A stretch of DNA of 8,039 nt from Actinobacteria bacterium UBA3012 (GTDB lineage Bacteria; Actinomycetota; Actinomycetes; Nanopelagicales; Nanopelagicaceae), in the NCBI GenBank assembly GCA_002346305.1, contig DDZI01000097.1, positions 1 to 8,039 on the forward strand, written 5' to 3'. The notes below the pieces were generated by a model, which worked only from the letters and a program-made list of their open reading frames with translations, had not been told where the DNA came from and searched no databases. Of this stretch, positions 1 to 5,318 are shown piece after piece (positions within the stretch are counted from its first letter, which is position 1; every line of letters begins with the position of its first letter). A program made the translations under genes and the position numbers.

Positions 1-1212
1 CAGACGCTGTTGGAGTCAATCCAAGAGTGGCGCCCAGCAGAGGTTGTAGATGCCTCGCCTCGTATGCGAATTCAACTTATCTCGCGTGCCGATAACTTCC
101 GCGGAGTCTCTGGCACGGTTCACCGAGGTAACTTTACGGTGGGCGATGAGGTCAAGATTTTCCCAAGCAATCAGGCAGCAAAGATTGCAAAAATCATTAC
201 CTACAAGGATGAGATCCAAACCGCGCATGATTCTGATGCGGTTACGTTGCTGTTAGAGCCTGAGGTTGATGCAACCCGAGGAGATTTGATCGCGGCAGCA
301 TCAGAAGAGTTACACCCCTCAGATCGCTTTAATGCAGAGATTGTTTGGCTCCATGATGATCCACTGATTCATAGCCGTTCTTATCTATTAATTGCAGGTT
401 CAAGCCAAACGCCTGCAACTGTTACCCGTATTCGTCACAAAATTGATGTCAATACCGGTAGCCAAAATTCAGCTTCTAATTTAGGAGTTAATGAAATTGG
501 ATCTGTTGAGATTGCAACTGATGCACCACTTACACTGTTGCCATATACACAATCTCGCGAGTTTGGAAACTTTATTCTCGTAGATCGCTTGACCTTCAGA
601 ACTGTTGGCGCGGGTATGATTCGCCACTCTCTACGACGTGGCGAAAATGTTGTGCTGCAAAAGTATGAGGTAGACAAGAGCGCTCGCGCTGTACAAAAGA
701 ATCAAAAGGCTCAAGTTATTTGGCTAACTGGACTTTCAGGTTCAGGTAAATCAACGATTGCTAATGGTGTTGAAAAGCGGCTCCATGCACTTGGTATGCA
801 TGCCTATGTCCTAGATGGTGACAATCTGCGAATGGGATTAAATTCAGATCTCGGCTTTACTCCCGAAGATCGAGCAGAAAATGTTCGCAGAATCTCTGAG
901 GTTTCCAAGGTATTGGTTGATGCTGGTTTGATTGTCCTAGTTGCTGTAATCAGTCCATTTGAAACAGATCGCCAGCGTGCAAAATCTCTCTTTGATGAGG
1001 GTGAGTTCCTAGAAGTCTTTGTCGATACTCCAGTGGAAGTATGTGTTGATCGTGATCCCAAGGGGCTCTACAAGAAAGCTAATAAGGGCGAGATTCCTAA
1101 CTTCACAGGTATAGGCCAGGGGTATGAAACTCCGAAAAATCCAGATCTACATCTCAAGGGTGATGCTGATTTAGATGAGAATGTAGATCAGGTACTTAAA
1201 CTTCTCTTCTAA
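1..1212 (+). CDS. cysNC: Bifunctional sulfate adenylyltransferase subunit 1 / adenylyl-sulfate kinase (CysNC), 5' end outside window
   Basis: This is the C-terminal two thirds of a CysN-CysC fusion. CysN is the GTPase subunit of ATP sulfurylase (with CysD it makes APS). The fused CysC phosphorylates APS to PAPS, the universal sulfate donor, in the cytoplasm. The frame is open from base 1 and the first codons read QTLLES, the usual exit from the CysN GTPase domain, so the start lies upstream; the TTG at 10 is not a start. Window codons 10-225 look like the two beta-barrel domains of CysN. Codons 235-402 are APS kinase: P-loop GLSGSGKS (244-251), DGDN (272-275), the ISPF motif with its conserved serine, and the late FTGI and YETP motifs. 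The length fits the roughly 610-residue mycobacterial CysNC. CysD is expected upstream but not seen. The stop overlaps that of the convergent sulfotransferase gene. Identification is firm. Confidence 0.95.
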   Translation, partial: QTLLESIQEWRPAEVVDASPRMRIQLISRADNFRGVSGTVHRGNFTVGDEVKIFPSNQAAKIAKIITYKDEIQTAHDSDAVTLLLEPEVDATRGDLIAAASEELHPSDRFNAEIVWLHDDPLIHSRSYLLIAGSSQTPATVTRIRHKIDVNTGSQNSASNLGVNEIGSVEIATDAPLTLLPYTQSREFGNFILVDRLTFRTVGAGMIRHSLRRGENVVLQKYEVDKSARAVQKNQKAQVIWLTGLSGSGKSTIANGVEKRLHALGMHAYVLDGDNLRMGLNSDLGFTPEDRAENVRRISEVSKVLVDAGLIVLVAVISPFETDRQRAKSLFDEGEFLEVFVDTPVEVCVDRDPKGLYKKANKGEIPNFTGIGQGYETPKNPDLHLKGDADLDENVDQVLKLLF

Positions 1213-2141
1213 TAAAACTTTTCTATGAAGATGCCATCTTTTCTGAGGCGCTTGACAATCTTTTGATAAGTTGAACCAAAGGCTTCAGGATTCGACACTT
1301 GTTTTTGCCATTCACCAGAGTGCATTTTTTCGGGCAGCATTTGCTCTTCAAAATAGCTTCTCATTGTGGGGTGATCTTCAAGCTGCAGGAAGGCCAAAAG
1401 AGATGTGTAACTCTCTTCTCGTTGATGGACCACTAGATCCTCTAACCGAAGTTCGAGTTTGGAGTTTTGTGGTACCTGTGCCAGTGAATTGTGAGCATGC
1501 ACAATCCTTTTCTCCCACCACAATAGCGCTTGCTCTGGAGTTGCTGGCCCCCATCTCTCCTTCGAGACAGACAGGGCTACATCTCGACCATCACGAATCA
1601 TATTGATGAACTTCGCTTCTGGGAAAATTTTGAAGATGTATTTGGCATTAATGATATTTGTTGGAGTCGAATCACCAAAGTACTCAATTTCAGTTGAACT
1701 GATCTGTGCCCTAGAAAGTGAGTAGAAAAAATCTCTAGCAGCTTTCTTTGGATCGTTTTTGTAAGTACTTTCAAAGCTCTTTAACGCCTTTTCTAGAATA
1801 TCTTTTGAGATCCCCTGGATAAGTCCACGTTGATTGCCCTTTTTCCCGATCTCACTCCACCAACGCCCATGAATCCTTGTGGAGAAGAGATCATATTTAC
1901 TTGTACCCATTATTGGCATAAGTCGTGCAGAAATCGAGTTACGAAGTTCTTTGAGGGAGCGCTCCTCAGACAAAGGCCTTCTAAAATTAAAATCAATCAA
2001 CCCTTTGCGATCAGTTAAATACTTAATCTCACGAGGAAGACTGGCATGAAATTTTGGGTGCCGCGTGAGTAGATTTACGATGATTGTCGTTCCGCTACGA
2101 CCGGTTCCGCCAGTAAAGACTGGGGTAATTGGTTGGTCCAT
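1209..2141 (-). CDS. PAPS-dependent sulfotransferase family protein (paralogue 1)
   Basis: A 310-residue cytoplasmic-type sulfotransferase, full length for the bacterial Sulfotransfer_3-like family. It should move the sulfuryl group from PAPS to a hydroxyl or amine of an unknown acceptor. Seen directly: the 5'-phosphosulfate loop GGTGRSGTT at residues 11-19; GDSTP at 156-160, in the place of the acidic-x-T-P catalytic motif; the 3'-phosphate signature RDGRDVALS at 183-191 with Arg and Ser eight apart; LEDLV at 233-237; and a C-terminal SGEW loop at 275-278 like the PAPS-clamping GxW loop. There is no signal peptide or membrane segment. It is clearly homologous to the proteins at 2558-3502 and 7672-8039. 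It is convergent with cysNC and divergent from the DUF2061 gene. The start is the only good ATG before the P-loop; no strong Shine-Dalgarno precedes it. The acceptor cannot be read from sequence. Confidence 0.9.
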   Translation of the reverse strand: MDQPITPVFTGGTGRSGTTIIVNLLTRHPKFHASLPREIKYLTDRKGLIDFNFRRPLSEERSLKELRNSISARLMPIMGTSKYDLFSTRIHGRWWSEIGKKGNQRGLIQGISKDILEKALKSFESTYKNDPKKAARDFFYSLSRAQISSTEIEYFGDSTPTNIINAKYIFKIFPEAKFINMIRDGRDVALSVSKERWGPATPEQALLWWEKRIVHAHNSLAQVPQNSKLELRLEDLVVHQREESYTSLLAFLQLEDHPTMRSYFEEQMLPEKMHSGEWQKQVSNPEAFGSTYQKIVKRLRKDGIFIEKFY

Positions 2142-2242
2142 ATCAAAACTTTAAGGGTATGAGAGCGTAGGCTATGTATTTCATATGAGATTTCGGGAAA
2201 AGAAGGTAAATTCACATAGATATCTCAGCAACGTACGGCCTT

Positions 2243-2255
2243 GCCTACCTTAGGC
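2243..2255. promoter_or_regulatory. Perfect inverted repeat (possible operator) in the divergent spacer
   Basis: GCCTA-CCT-TAGGC is a perfect 5-bp inverted repeat with a 3-base centre. It sits near the middle of the 176-bp spacer (2142-2317) between the divergent sulfotransferase and DUF2061 genes, where a regulator could act on both promoters. As RNA it would be a small hairpin without a U tract, so a terminator is unlikely. I cannot assign it to a regulator; it only loosely recalls DtxR/IdeR-type half sites (TTAGG). No convincing -35/-10 pair was found in the spacer on either strand. Confidence 0.25.
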
Positions 2256-2317
2256 GGGGCTGATTCTCATTATTCTTAAGACTCACATGTTTATTCAGAG
2301 TTAGGTGTTGTGGATTC

Positions 2318-2545
2318 ATGATCAAAGAAAATCATCGGCGTTCAATTGCAAAAGCCTTGACTTGGCGTGTTACCGGTACTCTCGACACCTTTTTACTATC
2401 CTTCCTGATCACTCGGCAACTTAAGTTTGCAGTAGCTATCTCTGCGACAGAGCTTGTCACCAAAATTGTGCTCTATTACTTCCACGAACGCATCTGGGAA
2501 AAAGTTAAGTGGGGTCGCTCAGATGCCGCTCCAGCCAACGGCTAA
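2318..2545 (+). CDS. DUF2061 family small membrane protein
   Basis: A 75-residue protein matching the DUF2061 pattern from end to end. It has a basic N-terminus with RSIAKALTWRVTGT (residues 8-21), a first hydrophobic segment (about 20-32), a second (about 36-53), then the YYFHERIWEKVKWG signature (53-66). Two membrane helices with both ends cytoplasmic are likely. The function of the family is unknown. From general knowledge it recurs beside cysC, cysD, cysN or cysQ genes, and as a fusion partner in some of them, which fits the cysNC gene about 1.1 kb upstream. A role in sulfate handling or in localising PAPS chemistry at the membrane is an inference. A weak AGGTG (2303-2307) precedes the ATG by 10 nt, and no other in-frame start exists nearby. 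The next gene starts 12 nt after its stop, so the two are probably co-transcribed. Confidence 0.85.
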   Translation: MIKENHRRSIAKALTWRVTGTLDTFLLSFLITRQLKFAVAISATELVTKIVLYYFHERIWEKVKWGRSDAAPANG

Positions 2546-2557
2546 CAATTAGATCTA

Positions 2558-3502
2558 ATGTTTGGATTCAGAGGAAAAGTAGTAGTTCCCGTATTTATCG
2601 GTGGGACAGGACGTAGCGGCACCACCATTCTTGGAGATCTGCTCAATGAGCACTCACGTGTGCGTACGAGTAATCCGACCGAGGTTAAATTCTTAGCCAA
2701 TCGTGGTGGCTTTCTGGATGTCGTTTTCGGTTCTCTGAACGCACAACCTATTAGTCGTGAGAAGGTTTCAATTTTCCATTATCGAACTTATCGCAAACGC
2801 GTACAAAAAGAGGTGTCGCTGAGGCGAAACCGATTTGAGGAGTTCAGTACCAAATTGTGGCATAAGTGGTGGGAGATTGATGCACCTGCCCCGCATGGTC
2901 CAGGTCTGCACGCAGGCATTGAAAAGAGAGATCTACAAAGGTTGTTAGAAAAGTACTCCCAAGACATTAAGAAAAATCCAATTCAGCAAGCTCGAAAATT
3001 TATGAAGTCATTTATCAAATTACAAAAGGGCGGAAAGCGAGAGAAGTTTTGGGCTGAAACAACCCCCATGAATATCTCCTACTCACATCGATTGATTGAG
3101 CTGTTCCCTGAAGCCAAATTCATTGTGATTCGTAGAGACCCAAGAGATGTGATTGCCTCATTGCTAACCAAAGATTGGGGACCTAATACCGCTTTGGAAG
3201 GTGTTGAGTGGATCGAGTCTCGCTTGCGAGCTGATCACGAGGCTCTTCAGTCAGTGCCACCAAATCAAGTGTTGTTTGTAACTCTAGAAGATTTGGTCAT
3301 GAATTCTCCACAAGATAGCTACAACAAGATCTTAAATTTTTTGCAGTTACAAGATGAGCCAGCTATGCGCGCCTTTCACACCAGCAACATGACGGTAGAG
3401 AATGCATCATCTGGGCGTTGGAGGAAAGAGATCGATACCCCCGAATTTGGTGAAGCTATAGATCAAATGAATCTACGCTTAGGTCGAGATAAAATTATCT
3501 AA
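2558..3502 (+). CDS. PAPS-dependent sulfotransferase family protein (paralogue 2)
   Basis: A 314-residue sulfotransferase, paralogous to the one at 1209-2141 along its whole length; roughly half the residues around the P-loop are identical by eye. Motifs: GGTGRSGTT at 15-23 (5'-phosphosulfate loop); AETTP at 166-170, with Glu167 as probable catalytic base by family analogy; RDPRDVIAS at 193-201 (3'-phosphate binding, Arg193 and Ser201); WGP at 207-209; LEDLV at 243-247; SSGRW at 284-288. It is soluble and has no signal peptide, so it should act in the cytoplasm where PAPS is made. It lies 12 nt after the DUF2061 stop and has no clear Shine-Dalgarno, consistent with translational coupling to that gene. 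Differences from paralogue 1 in the 50-160 region suggest a different acceptor, but this is inference. The acceptor is unknown. Confidence 0.9.
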   Translation: MFGFRGKVVVPVFIGGTGRSGTTILGDLLNEHSRVRTSNPTEVKFLANRGGFLDVVFGSLNAQPISREKVSIFHYRTYRKRVQKEVSLRRNRFEEFSTKLWHKWWEIDAPAPHGPGLHAGIEKRDLQRLLEKYSQDIKKNPIQQARKFMKSFIKLQKGGKREKFWAETTPMNISYSHRLIELFPEAKFIVIRRDPRDVIASLLTKDWGPNTALEGVEWIESRLRADHEALQSVPPNQVLFVTLEDLVMNSPQDSYNKILNFLQLQDEPAMRAFHTSNMTVENASSGRWRKEIDTPEFGEAIDQMNLRLGRDKII

Positions 3503-3556
3503 ATCCACCCTTTCATGGAGTAAAGTTCGGCATATTCACAGGGGTTTCACATCTAA

Positions 3557-3568
3557 TTGTCGAGACAA
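3557..3568. repeat. Short inverted repeat upstream of the dapB-like gene
   Basis: TTGTC-GA-GACAA, a perfect 5-bp inverted repeat with a 2-base centre, lies 29 bp before the ATG of the DapB-like gene and 3 bp before the GTCACA direct repeats. It may be an operator half-pair or chance. A two-base loop would make a poor RNA hairpin, so a DNA site is more plausible than a terminator for the upstream sulfotransferase gene. Confidence 0.2.
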
Positions 3569-3571
3569 GAG

Positions 3572-3595
3572 ACCGTCACAAGGCTTACCGTCACA
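3572..3595 (+). promoter_or_regulatory. ACCGTCACA direct repeat resembling an MtrA box
   Basis: The 9-mer ACCGTCACA occurs twice, at 3572-3580 and 3587-3595, with a 15-bp period, ending 2 bp before the ATG of the DapB-like gene. The core GTCACA in direct repeat is the recognised half-site (GTCACAgcg-like) of MtrA, the actinobacterial response regulator of cell-wall and division genes. The repeat is seen directly; the MtrA assignment is by motif similarity only. Its position over the start region would favour repression, or it overlaps a promoter giving a leaderless transcript. No Shine-Dalgarno sequence is visible before the ATG, which fits a leaderless message. Confidence 0.4.
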
Positions 3596-3597
3596 TT

Positions 3598-4479
3598 ATG
3601 ACAACAATTGACTTTCTACCTAAAGCAAAGCGAACAAAAGTTGGCCTAATTGGATTTGGAAAGACCGGTCGAGCAGTAGCCATGGTTTTGTTACTGGACA
3701 AAACTATTGACCTGGTCTGGGTAGTTCGGAAGTCTAGAATTTTGGAGCATCGCTCTGTTCCGGAGTTTCTCGGTATTGATTCTGACGAAGATGGCTCAAT
3801 CCATTGGATTGAGGATGTGGACTTTGAAACACTTCAAGAAAACTGTCCGGTTGATGTGATAATTGATTTTAGCTCTGAAACAGGCATGGATTACTACGGT
3901 GAAGTTGCCGCAGAACAAGGCATCACGATTATTTCGGCTATCTCCTCGCTTCCAGAGAGCCGACTCAGAACTCTAAAGCAGTATGGCGAAAGCACAAAAG
4001 TGCTCTGGTCTCCAAACATAACTTTGGGGATTAATTTCCTAATCATTGCGGCAAGGACGCTTCAAAAAATTGCACCATTTGCCGACATCTCAATATTAGA
4101 GGAGCACTTTAAGGCCAAAAAAGAGATATCGGGAACTGCTAAGAAGATAGCTCAAGCCTTGTCCTACAATGAAGATGAGATTCGAACCGTGAGAGCTGGT
4201 GGAATCATCGGCGTGCATGAAGTCTTGTTTGGATTTCCATATCAAACAGTGCGCTTGAAGCATGAGTCTATTGCTCGTGAAGCCTTTGGAAATGGGGCAA
4301 GGTTTGCATTAAAGGAACTGGAAGCACGTGGCCCAGGTTTCTACAGTATGGAGGAGTTAGTGGGCGAGTTGTTTGTCAAAGCTAATTCGGAGTTTGTTTC
4401 CACTCCTAATTTGACCCCAATAGGCAGCAAGTCATATCTACGAGATCTTAAAAAGTGGTTACTTCGTAAAGGCAGATAA
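3598..4479 (+). CDS. DapB-like (dihydrodipicolinate reductase family) oxidoreductase, atypical
   Basis: A 293-residue protein with the two-domain DapB layout. The N-terminal Rossmann fold has KVGLIGFGKTGR (14-25) and DFSSETG (90-96), in the place of the DapB DFT motif. The C-terminal substrate domain has SPNITLGIN (138-146), EEHFKAK (168-174), SGTA (178-181), RAGGIIGVHEV (199-209) and a late GFYSMEEL (247-254). DapB enzymes reduce dihydrodipicolinate with NAD(P)H in lysine/diaminopimelate synthesis. The usual ExHHxxK catalytic stretch here keeps the first His (170) and the Lys (174), but the second His is Phe and the Pro before SGTA is missing. A tail of about 35 residues follows the normal DapB end. 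It may be a divergent DapB or a paralogue reducing another cyclic imine or keto substrate. The ATG is the only start in a frame open back to the upstream gene. It is convergent with the small membrane-protein gene, only 15 bp away. Confidence 0.75.
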   Translation: MTTIDFLPKAKRTKVGLIGFGKTGRAVAMVLLLDKTIDLVWVVRKSRILEHRSVPEFLGIDSDEDGSIHWIEDVDFETLQENCPVDVIIDFSSETGMDYYGEVAAEQGITIISAISSLPESRLRTLKQYGESTKVLWSPNITLGINFLIIAARTLQKIAPFADISILEEHFKAKKEISGTAKKIAQALSYNEDEIRTVRAGGIIGVHEVLFGFPYQTVRLKHESIAREAFGNGARFALKELEARGPGFYSMEELVGELFVKANSEFVSTPNLTPIGSKSYLRDLKKWLLRKGR

Positions 4480-4494
4480 AACAGAGCTTGCCCT

Positions 4495-4818
4495 TCAATT
4501 CAGTTTCAGAATGGCGTTGGCAACTTTGAGATCTCGCTCAAACACCATTAATTGAGGCCCATCCAAAGTCTGCGTCAAAGTGGCTTTGATATTTGCATCT
4601 ATTAACTTCTGTAAACTCATCTGAGCTTCAATGTAATTGCTTGGAGTTTGCAGCGGTTTAAGCAAACCGTATTGATCTTTCTTTCCAGCTTTTATCGGAG
4701 TAATTATCAATCGCTTATTGGATGAAAAACCCCATTTGAGAACAAGAATCAATAAAGCTAAACCTACAAATCCTCCAAAGGATTGTAAGAAAAGTGCGTT
4801 ATTGATTCCACCAAGCAT
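4495..4818 (-). CDS. Small single-pass membrane protein with DUF2007-like C-terminal domain
   Basis: A 107-residue protein I cannot name firmly. Residues 8-30 form one hydrophobic helix (FGGFVGLALLILVLKWG), followed by a basic stretch, so the rest is probably cytoplasmic. Residues 60-105 (YIEAQMSLQKLIDANIKAT, then a GPQLMVFERDLKVANAIL region) resemble the DUF2007 pattern: a helix ending in the short-loop 'LxxAxIxA', then a strand and a helix with 'V...D...A..iL'. DUF2007 proteins are described as putative signal-transducing proteins; the match is by eye and weak. The gene begins 9 nt after the DUF305 stop on the same strand, so the two are probably one operon. No clear Shine-Dalgarno precedes the ATG. 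Its 3' end nearly touches the convergent DapB-like gene. Confidence 0.6.
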   Translation of the reverse strand: MLGGINNALFLQSFGGFVGLALLILVLKWGFSSNKRLIITPIKAGKKDQYGLLKPLQTPSNYIEAQMSLQKLIDANIKATLTQTLDGPQLMVFERDLKVANAILKLN

Positions 4819-4827
4819 GTGCAGAGT

Positions 4828-5106
4828 CTAATAGCGCTTGAGTAAATCCTTCATGAGTGCAATCTCTTTTTCTTGGGCTTCAATTATTGCTGCAGCTAAC
4901 CCGGCTACCTCTTTATTATCAGAGTCAATTACATCTTGAGCCATAGTGATCGCTCCCTCGTGGTGGGCGATCATCCCTTCAAGAAAGAGGCGATCAAAAG
5001 TTGCTCCCTCTGAGTCCTGTAGCTGTTGGATCTGACTATCACTCAACATTCCATCCATCATGTGCCCCATATGAGTAGAAGCGTTAACACCGCTCCAACT
5101 TTTCAT
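4828..5106 (-). CDS. DUF305 domain protein, apparently lacking its in-frame signal peptide
   Basis: A 92-residue DUF305 protein. The family hallmark FDRLFLEGMIAHHEGAITMA (37-56) is intact, as are the MMDGM start of the domain (16-20) and the closing EAQEKEIALMKDLL (77-89). The family folds as a ferritin-like four-helix bundle, is usually exported, and is often linked to metal (copper) handling through His and Met residues; HMGHMM at 12-17 and HH at 48-49 fit this. Metal binding here is inference. As called from the ATG at 5106 it has no signal peptide and no Shine-Dalgarno, and its frame is closed by a TGA at 5116-5118. A classic signal-peptide start occurs upstream in another frame (5111-5158), so the gene may be frameshifted, the sequence may carry an indel error, or expression may need a +1 shift. 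It is probably co-transcribed with the small membrane-protein gene. Confidence 0.8.
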   Translation of the reverse strand: MKSWSGVNASTHMGHMMDGMLSDSQIQQLQDSEGATFDRLFLEGMIAHHEGAITMAQDVIDSDNKEVAGLAAAIIEAQEKEIALMKDLLKRY

Positions 5107-5110
5107 TAAT

Positions 5111-5158
5111 TCAATTCAAGAGACCAAGTGCCAACATTAGGGCAAGAATTTTTTTCAT
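5111..5158 (-). pseudogene. Out-of-frame signal-peptide ORF (15 codons) just upstream of DUF305
   Basis: On the minus strand an ATG at 5158 opens MKKILALMLALGLLN and stops at TGA 5111-5113, 4 nt before the DUF305 ATG. A Lys-Lys start followed by an unbroken hydrophobic run is a textbook Sec signal peptide, which DUF305 proteins normally carry. The two ATGs are 52 nt apart, so skipping one base (around 5113-5116) would fuse it to DUF305 with about 17 extra residues. The junction is a TTGAATTGAATT tandem. The tract of seven A after the ATG is not itself the shift site: changing its length gives early stops. Either the native N-terminus split by an indel, or a short leader peptide translated ahead of DUF305. 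Confidence 0.5.
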
Positions 5159-5207
5159 ATGAGTATCAGGTTAAAGATTGAAGATCACCCCTGCAACCTG
5201 AAACTTC

Positions 5208-5263
5208 CCATGAATTCATCAGGAATATCAGAAAACTCTGTGAATCTAGGCGAGGGTTCATGG
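5208..5263 (+). promoter_or_regulatory. Possible structured leader RNA stem upstream of the NlpC/P60 operon
   Basis: CCATGAATTC (5208-5217) can pair with GAGGTTCATGG-like sequence at 5254-5263: seven Watson-Crick pairs, two G-U pairs and a closing C-G. The enclosed loop holds a small CAGA-AAAC-TCTG hairpin (5229-5240). It lies in the 160-bp spacer between the divergent DUF305 and NlpC/P60 genes, 55 nt before the latter's start. It does not match any riboswitch class I know, including the ydaO c-di-AMP class. The transcription start is unknown, so it may not be transcribed. Confidence 0.2.
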
Positions 5264-5283
5264 TTGGAAGGGTCTAAAAAGAG

Positions 5284-5314
5284 CGCCCCTGATAGAGTTT
5301 ATGGAGGGGAGGCG
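5284..5314 (+). promoter_or_regulatory. Strong Shine-Dalgarno (5303-5312) within a potential masking hairpin
   Basis: GGAGGGGAGG at 5303-5312 is by far the strongest ribosome binding site in the window. It lies 6 nt before the ATG at 5319 and decides that start over the in-frame ATG at 5301, which lies inside the leader. CGCCCC at 5284-5289 can pair with GGGGAGGCG-type sequence at 5308-5314: four pairs CGCC/GGCG, one bulged A (5310), then CC/GG, with a further T-G pair possible. This would hide the Shine-Dalgarno. Other genes here have weak or no such site, so translation control of this operon is plausible. The pairing is seen; regulation is inference. Confidence 0.5.
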
Positions 5315-5318
5315 TGCC

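Noticed and set aside
1271..1606. 111-codon plus-strand open frame
   Set aside because: It is antisense to the sulfotransferase gene, whose motifs are clear; its protein has no recognisable pattern and no ribosome binding site.
2261..2276. Fur-box-like TGATTCTCATTATTC
   Set aside because: Only a partial match to the 7-1-7 inverted repeat, in AT-rich spacer, with no iron-related gene nearby.
5152..5155. Phase variation by the seven-A tract in the signal-peptide ORF
   Set aside because: Losing or gaining one A in the tract leads to stops (after about six codons, or before the DUF305 ATG) rather than an in-frame fusion, so the tract cannot be the switch.
5161..5196. Minus-strand promoter TTGCAG (5196-5191) with TAACCT (5173-5168), 17-bp spacer, 9 nt before the signal-peptide ATG
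   Set aside because: Spacing is ideal but each box matches the consensus at only 3 of 6 positions; not better than chance in this spacer.
5301..5318. ATG at 5301 as start of the first NlpC/P60 gene
   Set aside because: It would place six residues (MEGRRA) before a perfect signal peptide and would put the GGAGGGGAGG ribosome binding site inside the coding region; the ATG at 5319 has ideal spacing.
5160..5318. ydaO (c-di-AMP) riboswitch upstream of the NlpC/P60 operon
   Set aside because: Expected from actinobacterial precedent, but the conserved GGGGAACC-like and CCGAA...GCTAACC segments are absent.
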